The position numbers and the translations under genes were made by a program. This document shows, one piece after another, positions 6,437-11,254 of a stretch of 14,256 nt of DNA. The stretch's first letter is position 1; every line of letters starts with the position of its first letter. Origin of the DNA: JAYEJB01 sp034716415 (GTDB lineage Bacteria > Patescibacteriota > Patescibacteriia > SG8-24). Under the pieces are notes generated by a model. The model made no database searches and was not told where the DNA came from. It saw nothing but the letters and a program-made list of their open reading frames with translations. Where the stretch lies: assembly GCA_034716415.1 (NCBI GenBank), contig JAYEJB010000035.1, forward strand, positions 1-14,256, read 5' to 3'.

Positions 6437-6733
6437 TCAGGACAAGACCTCGGAAACCGACTGGCCACCAGCTTCTCGATAGCCGACATTACGGCTTTCC
6501 AGGGCCTGAACCATCTTATCGCCTATCTTGCCGGCAATAACCAATTCCACCCCCTTTTCGGCCAACATATAAGCAACGGAAAAGCCCGCGCCTCCACTGC
6601 CGTGAGAAAAAGGATTCTTAACGATTTCGACGATCTTGCCGTCTTCGGCAATCAGGTAATAAGGAGCCCGACCGCCCATTGAACTGACTTGAGCCAAGGC
6701 CTCCGGACCTTCGGCGGCAACAGCTATCTTCAT
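6437..6733 (-). CDS. NifX/NifB-C-like (dinitrogenase iron-molybdenum cofactor biosynthesis family) protein
   Basis: This is a small 98-residue single-domain protein with the ribonuclease H-like fold signature of the PF02579 family: MKIAVAAEG at the start, a central MGGRAPYYLIAEDGKIVEIVKNP, a glycine/serine-rich loop HGSGGAGFS, and ELVIAGKIGDKMVQALESRNV near the end. In nitrogen fixers such domains carry iron-sulfur or FeMo-cofactor precursors. In the many bacteria and archaea that do not fix nitrogen, stand-alone copies are of unknown function and presumably handle metal clusters. No nif genes are in this window. The ATG overlaps the stop of the upstream permease gene by four bases (ATGA), so it is the third gene of a coupled operon. 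Family assignment is good; the role is inferred. Confidence 0.82.
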   Translation of the reverse strand: MKIAVAAEGPEALAQVSSMGGRAPYYLIAEDGKIVEIVKNPFSHGSGGAGFSVAYMLAEKGVELVIAGKIGDKMVQALESRNVGYREAGGQSVSEVLS

Positions 6734-7242
6734 ATTTTAAATTTCTCTAGGTGAGTTATAACGTATGCCTGGACAATTGACGCCAGCACCATGACCAAAG
6801 TCAAAGTAACGACGTAATGCCATCCGAAATAATAAGTGGCCAAGGGCAGCAGGGGCACCTTTATCGCCCGGTTATACAAAAAACACGCTACCCAGCCGTT
6901 TGACAGCCCCCGTTTTCTCAAATCAGCCAAAATCGGATACCAAAGATAGACCGGGCCGACCGACAGGATGCCGCCAATTACGGCGATGAACCATTTCTTG
7001 ACGCCCCGACCTCCCAGGTGACGAGTCACGGTCGCTGGAGTGACATAGTAATTAATAACGGACATCAGCAGGAACACCAACAGCAAGACAGGCAGTATCT
7101 TAAACAATAAACCGGACAGGATTTTGAGTCCGACAAAAAAAGTGGAGCGGGAACAGAAGAAGAGTCCGATCTCCGCAAAAACCATAATGATAAGAAAACG
7201 CCAGCCCCCGGAAAGCCGCGATAGGACCTTTACCGCGCTCAT
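6730..7242 (-). CDS. Permease, second half-protein (DUF318/ArsP_1-like)
   Basis: A 170-residue integral membrane protein with about five hydrophobic segments (roughly 13-31, 38-62, 84-104, 115-131, 140-160). A motif around GGILSVGPVYLWYPILADLRKRGLSNGWVACFLYNRAIKVPLLP resembles the conserved Pro/Gly loop of the predicted permease family PF03773. The frame is open back to 7383, but that part overlaps the preceding gene. The ATG at 7242 forms an ATGA overlap with the stop of the first half-protein and is clearly the true start. Its own stop overlaps the ATG of the NifX-like gene in the same way. The two half-proteins probably assemble into one transporter. Related permeases are linked to metalloid or metal efflux, but the substrate here is unknown. 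Confidence 0.78.
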   Translation of the reverse strand: MSAVKVLSRLSGGWRFLIIMVFAEIGLFFCSRSTFFVGLKILSGLLFKILPVLLLVFLLMSVINYYVTPATVTRHLGGRGVKKWFIAVIGGILSVGPVYLWYPILADLRKRGLSNGWVACFLYNRAIKVPLLPLATYYFGWHYVVTLTLVMVLASIVQAYVITHLEKFKI

Positions 7243-7652
7243 ACCAGCCAGGCTGTTATGGTCGTCGTCACGACCGCCACCACCAAAGCAAGGACAAAGG
7301 CGGACAGATTGCGCCACAACGCAAAGCGCTTCCCTAAAATCACGGATTCCGCAGGAAACTGGGCTACGCCGACCGTGGTCCAAGAAACCAAAAAAGCGGT
7401 CACGGCCACCAGTCCGACGCCCTGATTCATCAGTTCGCCGCCCAAGATATAACTGACCAAAGGGTTGCCGACCGAAACGCTGCCCGCTAAGGCCCCCAAC
7501 AACGAATCGAACAGGCCATTGCGATTGAACAGGCTGGCATAGACTGAGGTCGGCACCAAAGCCGTTAACATGCTAATCAGCAGCATTGACCCCATGATGA
7601 GAGGTAAGGCCTTCCATAGCGACAGGGCCGAATTTTTTGTCGCGCTCTTCAT
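7239..7652 (-). CDS. Permease, first half-protein (DUF318/ArsP_1-like)
   Basis: A 137-residue membrane protein with four likely membrane segments (about 14-34, 47-68, 78-96, 114-136). It carries the permease signature GSVSVGNPLVSYILGGELMNQGVG...AFLVSWTTVGVAQFPAESVILGKRFALWRN, which matches the glycine/proline-rich repeated motif of the PF03773 permease group. Full-length relatives are about 300 residues; here the protein is encoded as two genes joined by an ATGA overlap, this one and the gene starting at 7242. It is the first gene of the three-gene operon. The predicted -10 box lies only 6 bases before the ATG at 7652, so the transcript is probably leaderless. Family is fairly sure; substrate unknown. 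Confidence 0.8.
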   Translation of the reverse strand: MKSATKNSALSLWKALPLIMGSMLLISMLTALVPTSVYASLFNRNGLFDSLLGALAGSVSVGNPLVSYILGGELMNQGVGLVAVTAFLVSWTTVGVAQFPAESVILGKRFALWRNLSAFVLALVVAVVTTTITAWLV

Positions 7653-7658
7653 GTTTCA

Positions 7659-7704
7659 ATTCTACAAACATTATCTGCCCTTTGCCAACTGTCTTTCTGG
7701 CAAA
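7659..7704 (-). promoter_or_regulatory. Promoter of the permease/NifX-like operon with overlapping inverted repeat
   Basis: On the minus strand, TTGGCA (7688-7683) and TAGAAT (7664-7659) are 18 bases apart, and the predicted start coincides with the ATG at 7652. A perfect inverted repeat, TTTGCCA (7681-7687) and TGGCAAA (7698-7704), spaced by 10 bases, covers the -35 box and could be a repressor operator or a small hairpin. Confidence 0.6.
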
Positions 7705-7711
7705 GTGCTTT

Positions 7712-7786
7712 GGGGTCAGGTCTTGTATTTTAACATTTTCGTCCTGGCATTGATTCACGCGATGTTAAAATACAAGACCTGACCCC
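7712..7786. repeat. GGGGTCAGGTCTTG palindrome, copy B (perfect)
   Basis: A 25-base arm (7712-7736), 25-base loop (7737-7761) and 25-base arm (7762-7786); the arms are perfectly complementary. The loop carries GTCCTGGCATTGATTCACG. Flanking GTGCTTT on the left and GAATTA on the right are shared with copy C. It lies between the divergent permease operon and purH. Confidence 0.95.
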
Positions 7787-7877
7787 GAATTATTCGCCTC
7801 GCGCGGGTCTTTTATTCCGTCAAAAACTGACAGAGACCGGCGTAACATCTCGACAATGTCCGCGTTTTTGCTTTTGC

Positions 7878-7886
7878 TGCTATGAT
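7878..7886 (+). promoter_or_regulatory. Extended -10 promoter of purH
   Basis: TGC followed by TATGAT forms an extended -10 element (7878-7886). No good -35 is visible at the expected distance. The predicted start near 7893 leaves about 10 bases before the first ATG (7903) or 19 before the second (7912). Confidence 0.45.
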
Positions 7887-7902
7887 ACTTGGGAAATAAC
7901 GA

Positions 7903-9519
7903 ATGCAAATTATGAGCAAGACCGCTCCAACCGCACTGCTGTCGGTCTACGACAAGGCCGGCATCGAAAAATTCGCCGCCGAACTGGCTGGGCTCGGATG
8001 GCAGCTGCTCGGCTCGCGCGGCACCTGCACCTACCTGGCGGAACGAGACATCAAGTGCCGCGACGCGGCCGAGCTGATCGGCGAACCGGTGCTCGGACAC
8101 CGGGTGGTCACGCTCTCGCGCGGGCTACACGCGGCGCTGCTGTCGCGCGACACCAAGGAGGACCGCCGCGAACTGAAGCGCATCGGCGTACCCAGGATCG
8201 ACCTGGTCTGCATTGACCTGTATCCGCTCGAGCGAGCCGTGGCCGCGGCCGACGGCGACGAGGCTTCAGTCATCGAACAGACCGACATCGGCGGTCCGAC
8301 GCTGCTGCGGTCGGCGGCCAAGGGCCGGCGCATCGCCGTATCGCATCCGGCGCAGCGAGCCGCAGTCGTCGAATGGCTGAAGGCCGACCGGCCGGACGGG
8401 GCCGCGGTACGACGCGCGCTGGCGGCCGAGGCCGAGAAGGCCTGTGCCCGCTACGCGCTGGTATCGGCCGGCTACCTCTCCGAAGGAAAGGTCAGCGGCC
8501 AGGTCGGGCAGTCGGTGCGCGAACTGAAGTACGGCGAAAACCCGTGGCAGGTCCCGGCGCACCACCTGTCGCTCAAGACCGACGACCCGCTGGCGCTGGA
8601 CCGGTTCGAGTTGCTGGCCGGTGCGGAGCCCGGCTGGTGCAACCTCACCGACGCGGACCGGCTACTGCAGACCGTGACCCATATAGCGGCCGGATTCGAC
8701 GCCAACTTCGGCGCGGTGCCGTCAATAGCGGTCGCGGCCAAGCACGGCAACGCCTGCGGAGCCGCAGCCTCGCCCGACGGGCCGGCCGACGCGCTGGTCA
8801 AGGCCGTGCGCGGCGACGCCCGCGCCATATTCGGCGGAGCGGTCATGGTCAATTTCGCGCTGGGCGAGGCGCTGGCCGAAACGCTGCTGCGGTCCGACAT
8901 GCCGGACGGAAAGAAGCGCAAGCTGGACACGGTCTGCGCGCCGGAGTTCTCGGACGCGGCGGCGGAGATGCTGACCAAGCGCGGCTGCCGGCTGCTCGCC
9001 AACCCGGCGCTGGCGACGCTCACGCGCGACAGCCTAGATGCCGCGCCGCTCACGCGCTCGGTGCGCGGCGGCTTCCTGCGCCAGCCCAACTTCACGCAGG
9101 TCATCGACCTCAAGGACCCGGACACCGTGGCGGCCGGCGATTTCGACCCACGGTTGGCCCCGGATCTGGTGCTGGCCTGGGCCGTGGGCGCGACGAGCAG
9201 CAGCAACACGGTCTGCGTCATCCGCGACGGCATGCTGCTCGGTAACGGCATGGGCCAAATGGACCGCGTCACCGCCGCCCGGCACGCGGTCGACAAGGCG
9301 CGCGAGGCCGGGCACACGACCGCCGGCGCGGTCGGCTACAGCGACAGCTTCTTCCCGTTCGCCGACGCGCTGCTGGCGCTCGGCGACGCCGGCGTACGCA
9401 CGGTGCTCTCGTGCAGCGGCTCGGTGAACGACGAAAGGGTGCGCGCGGCCGCGCTCGACGCCGGCCTCACTCTGGTGCTCGTGCCGCACGTCAAGGCGCG
9501 CGGATTCTACGGGCATTAG
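7903..9519 (+). CDS. purH: Bifunctional AICAR transformylase / IMP cyclohydrolase, divergent
   Basis: PurH carries out the last two steps of purine synthesis: formylation of AICAR with 10-formyl-THF, then ring closure to IMP. The 538-residue product has the N-terminal cyclohydrolase domain (about 10-190), with SVYDKAG, DLYPLE (Tyr107), TDIGG (Asp128) and SAAKG (Lys140). The transformylase part has LKYGENPWQ (208-216), AAKHGNACG (Lys280, His281), NGMGQMDRV and a FFPFADALLAL...CSGSVND end. Oddities: the cyclohydrolase motif RVKTLHPKxH reads RVVTLSRGLH, so the usual Lys is Val69, and the nucleotide loop STGGT reads GSRGT. The gene is far more GC-rich than its neighbours. ATG 7903 (MQIMSK) and ATG 7912 (MSKTAP) are both possible. 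The following gap holds transposon remnants. Function is secure for the transformylase, less so for the cyclohydrolase half. Confidence 0.9.
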   Translation: MQIMSKTAPTALLSVYDKAGIEKFAAELAGLGWQLLGSRGTCTYLAERDIKCRDAAELIGEPVLGHRVVTLSRGLHAALLSRDTKEDRRELKRIGVPRIDLVCIDLYPLERAVAAADGDEASVIEQTDIGGPTLLRSAAKGRRIAVSHPAQRAAVVEWLKADRPDGAAVRRALAAEAEKACARYALVSAGYLSEGKVSGQVGQSVRELKYGENPWQVPAHHLSLKTDDPLALDRFELLAGAEPGWCNLTDADRLLQTVTHIAAGFDANFGAVPSIAVAAKHGNACGAAASPDGPADALVKAVRGDARAIFGGAVMVNFALGEALAETLLRSDMPDGKKRKLDTVCAPEFSDAAAEMLTKRGCRLLANPALATLTRDSLDAAPLTRSVRGGFLRQPNFTQVIDLKDPDTVAAGDFDPRLAPDLVLAWAVGATSSSNTVCVIRDGMLLGNGMGQMDRVTAARHAVDKAREAGHTTAGAVGYSDSFFPFADALLALGDAGVRTVLSCSGSVNDERVRAAALDAGLTLVLVPHVKARGFYGH

Positions 9520-9539
9520 GATTCGCAATGATTTGAGAT

Positions 9540-9577
9540 TGCCAGGACGAAAATGTTAAGATACAAGACCTGACCCC
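9540..9577. repeat. Half palindrome, copy D
   Basis: Only 13 loop bases (from TGCCAGGACG, 9540) and the 25-base right arm (9553-9577) are present; the arm is identical to the right arm of copy A. The left arm is missing, and the break lies 20 bases after the purH stop. The intact end runs directly into the truncated IS200 tnpA. Confidence 0.9.
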
Positions 9578-9777
9578 AATTCATAGTCGTCGCCCACGTG
9601 CCAGGCGTGGATGACGAAGCCCTTCCAGCCGCAGACCATCTTGAATATCCGCTTCAGCTCTGCTTTGATGTACCTGTCAGCCAACGCCCTGCCTCTCCAC
9701 TTCGGGGTCCACACCAAGTGGTACTTGCAGGTGTACGTGCAGTGGCTCTGAGTCCTGTACAATCGCGTATTGGACAC
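9556..9777 (-). pseudogene. Truncated IS200-type transposase (TnpA, Y1 HUH family)
   Basis: The start is the GTG at 9777, 8 bases after GGAGG (9790-9786). It reads MSNTRLYRTQSHCTYTCKYH then LVWTPKWRGRALADRYIKAEL and GWKGFVIHAWHVGDD, the N-terminal half of an IS200/IS605-family TnpA. The protein should continue with the HIH metal-binding motif and the catalytic Tyr helix, about 80 more residues. Instead, immediately after GDD it runs into half palindrome D, and its last codons (GSGLVS, stop) are repeat-derived. It therefore lacks both the HUH histidines and the tyrosine and must be inactive. Transposase-derived sequence spans about 9585-9777. Composition resembles other IS200 copies rather than purH. 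Confidence 0.9.
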
Positions 9778-9846
9778 TGTTATCACCTCCTTTCTCTGGG
9801 GGTGATTTCAGTCTGCTGACCAACTCGCTACGCGTCAAACGCACAC

Positions 9847-9862
9847 ACCAGCTAAAGTTGGT
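9847..9862. mobile_element. IS200-type end hairpin
   Basis: ACCAGC-TAAA-GTTGGT (9847-9862) forms a short stem with one G-T pair, followed by GGTTTA. It lies about 70 bases upstream of the tnpA start, where the subterminal hairpin of an IS200/IS605 left end is expected. Coding sequence of a different transposase begins within 15 bases, so this probably marks the element boundary. Confidence 0.6.
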
Positions 9863-9872
9863 GGTTTATTTT

Positions 9873-10001
9873 CTGAACCCGCACCGCCCGTGGAAGTCGA
9901 TCTCGGAATACGTGCGCTGGTACAATTCCGAGCGCCCGCACCTCGGTCGGGGCATGGGCGGACTGACGCCGTACCAGAAATTAGCCAACCTTAGCCAATA
10001 A
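9873..10001 (+). pseudogene. 3' remnant of an IS481/IS3-type DDE transposase
   Basis: Forty-two codons without a start read LNPHRPWKSISEYVRWYNSE then RPHLGRGMGGLTPYQKLANLSQ and a stop. YN-E-RPH-x-L and TPYQK are the C-terminal signature of rve-type integrases (IS481, IS3 and relatives), including the last acidic residue of the DDE triad region. The rest of the gene is gone; the break coincides with the IS200-type end. It lies 10 bases before TGTAACCCTTGAAGGTGTAC, which could be the element's terminal sequence. Confidence 0.85.
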
Positions 10002-10066
10002 AAGTGTAACCCTTGAAGGTGTACCAAACAGCACCTTAACATTTAGGCTAAAATGGGGTAGTTTTA

Positions 10067-10104
10067 TTGACTGGTCGGCTGCCGCGAGGGAGGCGACCGG
10101 TCAA
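10067..10104 (+). promoter_or_regulatory. Leader hairpin abutting the coaD ribosome site
   Basis: TTGACTGGTCG (10067-10077) pairs with CGACCGGTCAA (10094-10104) over 11 bases with one T-G pair, around a G-rich 16-base loop. GAGGAG (10105-10110) follows directly. No U-run follows, so this is not a terminator. A weak promoter (TTGAAG at 10013-10018, TAACAT at 10037-10042) could lie upstream. Confidence 0.5.
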
Positions 10105-10124
10105 GAGGAGAAAGGCGGTTGAAG

Positions 10125-10637
10125 ATGGACATATATTGTGCCTATCCCGGAACGTTCGGGCCGCCCCATAACGGGCACCTGCGGCTCGTGCAGCGGGCCG
10201 CACTCGTTTACGCCAAGGTGCTGATCGTCTGTTCGGTGAACGAGGACAAGCATCCTTGGTTCACCCCGGAGGAGGTCAAGCGGCTGTGGCTTGCCTTCGA
10301 TCTGCCTGAGAACGTCGAGGTCATCACGCTCGCGGAATTCATGGCTAGGGTCGACGACCCGAAGAACATCGTCATGATCCGCGGCGTCAGGAACGAGGAC
10401 GACGTCAGGCACGAGCAGGGCGTCATGCTGCAGAACACCAGGGACTTCGGTCTGACCATGTTCACCTACATAGTCAGCGACTGCGGTTACGAAAAGTACT
10501 CCTCGTCCCGCGTGCGCCAAGCGGCCATCGCCGGCGATCTGGAAGAGCTGAACCGCTGCGTGCCCCAGGCCGTGGCCCAAGAGGTGCTCGACCGGCTGGC
10601 CGAGCGCCGGACGAAAGGAATCCCAGACGATGGTTGA
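10125..10637 (+). CDS. coaD: Phosphopantetheine adenylyltransferase-like nucleotidyltransferase (CoaD)
   Basis: CoaD transfers AMP from ATP to 4'-phosphopantetheine, giving dephospho-CoA in coenzyme A synthesis. The 170-residue protein has the nucleotidyltransferase HxGH motif in AYPGTFGPPHNGHLRLVQRA, then the CoaD-type RGVRNEDD (RGLR in E. coli) and the second ATP motif YSSSRVRQAA (ISSSxVR). Length is close to the usual 160. The start is uncertain: ATG 10125 follows AAAGG by 9 bases, and an in-frame TTG at 10119 follows AGGAG by 8. The ATG gives MDIYCAYPGTF, similar to other CoaD starts. The last 8 bases overlap the next gene, so the two are coupled. Another cytidylyltransferase-family substrate is possible but less likely given all three motifs. 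Confidence 0.85.
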   Translation: MDIYCAYPGTFGPPHNGHLRLVQRAALVYAKVLIVCSVNEDKHPWFTPEEVKRLWLAFDLPENVEVITLAEFMARVDDPKNIVMIRGVRNEDDVRHEQGVMLQNTRDFGLTMFTYIVSDCGYEKYSSSRVRQAAIAGDLEELNRCVPQAVAQEVLDRLAERRTKGIPDDG

Positions 10638-11055
10638 GCTGTTCGTCGCCATGCTGCTCGGACACTTCGTCGGAGACTACCCGCTGCAGAACAACGCCAT
10701 GGCGCTCGGCAAGTCCGGCCCCGGCTGGAAGGGCTACGCCTGGTGCCTGCTGCACTGCACGCTCTACACGCTGGCGGTCTGCGCGTTCGTCGCGACGGTC
10801 CGGCCGGACGTGGCGTTCAACCCGCTGTTCGCCGGGCTGGTGTTCCTGAGCCACTACCCCATCGACCGCTGGTCGCTGGCCAAGTACTGGATTTGGCTGA
10901 TGCACAGCCGAGACATCGAGGCGACGCTCAAGCTGCCGGCCAGCGACATGCGCGACATCATGCTGCCGTTCTCGGCCATCATCTACGTGGCGACCGACAA
11001 CACCATCCACTGGGTGCTGATGTGGTTCATCGCCCTGCACTTCGCCGGCGCGTGA
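10630..11055 (+). CDS. DUF3307-family membrane protein
   Basis: A 141-residue membrane protein with about four hydrophobic segments (roughly 3-20, 38-58, 63-82, 110-136). The N-terminus, LLGHFVGDYPLQNNAMALGK, then GWKGYAWCLLHCTLYTLAV, matches the DUF3307 pattern (xLxGHxxxDFxLQ, then a His-rich second helix), and a third conserved part reads SHYPIDRW. Function of the family is unknown. The ATG overlaps the stop of the coaD-like gene by 8 bases, so expression is likely coupled. A strong terminator follows 18 bases after the stop. Family call is by motif recall. Confidence 0.75.
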   Translation: MVELFVAMLLGHFVGDYPLQNNAMALGKSGPGWKGYAWCLLHCTLYTLAVCAFVATVRPDVAFNPLFAGLVFLSHYPIDRWSLAKYWIWLMHSRDIEATLKLPASDMRDIMLPFSAIIYVATDNTIHWVLMWFIALHFAGA

Positions 11056-11073
11056 CGCGCCGACACCCCGACC

Positions 11074-11097
11074 GAAGCCGCAAGACGGCTTCTTTTC
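11074..11097 (+). terminator. Intrinsic terminator of the coaD-DUF3307 operon
   Basis: GAAGCCG (11074-11080) and CGGCTTC (11086-11092) form a perfect 7-bp stem with a CAAGA loop, followed by TTTTCT. Confidence 0.9.
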
Positions 11098-11147
11098 TAT
11101 GTGAAATAACCACCTCCCTCCGGCAAGCACATTCTATGTGTCATTCC

Positions 11148-11169
11148 CGCCCCCGCCTCCGCGGGGGCG
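11148..11169. repeat. GC-rich hairpin
   Basis: CGCCCCCGC (11148-11156) pairs perfectly with GCGGGGGCG (11161-11169) around CTCC. No U-run follows. It is preceded by GTGTCATTCC and abuts the GTGCTTT flank of copy C. Such GTCATTCCCGC hairpins are common dispersed intergenic repeats; only one copy is in the window. Confidence 0.75.
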
Positions 11170-11177
11170 TGTGCTTT

Positions 11178-11254
11178 GGGGTCAGGTCTTGTATCTTAAC
11201 ATTTTCCAGTCCTGGCATTGATTCACGCGATGTTAAAATACAAGACCTGACCCC
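11178..11254. repeat. GGGGTCAGGTCTTG palindrome, copy C
   Basis: A 25-base arm (11178-11202), 27-base loop (11203-11229) and 25-base arm (11230-11254), with one arm mismatch. The loop matches copy B except for a 2-base CA insertion. Flanks GTGCTTT and GAATTA are the same as for copy B. It contains the last codons and stop of the minus-strand protease gene. Confidence 0.95.

Noticed and set aside
6437..6733. Evidence for nitrogen fixation from the NifX-like gene
   Set aside because: Stand-alone PF02579-type domains are widespread in non-fixing organisms and no other nif gene is present.
7243..7383. Upstream extension of the second permease gene to 7383
   Set aside because: The extra 47 codons overlap the first permease gene and are not hydrophobic or conserved; the ATGA overlap at 7242 fixes the start.
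8373..9317. Long plus and minus open frames (290 and 281 codons) inside purH
   Set aside because: Arg/Ala/Gly-rich or Ser-rich translations typical of alternative frames of GC-rich DNA; purH itself has the conserved motifs.
3456..11254. CRISPR array made of the repeated palindromes
   Set aside because: Copies are kilobases apart, vary in arms and orientation, and have no regular spacers or cas genes.
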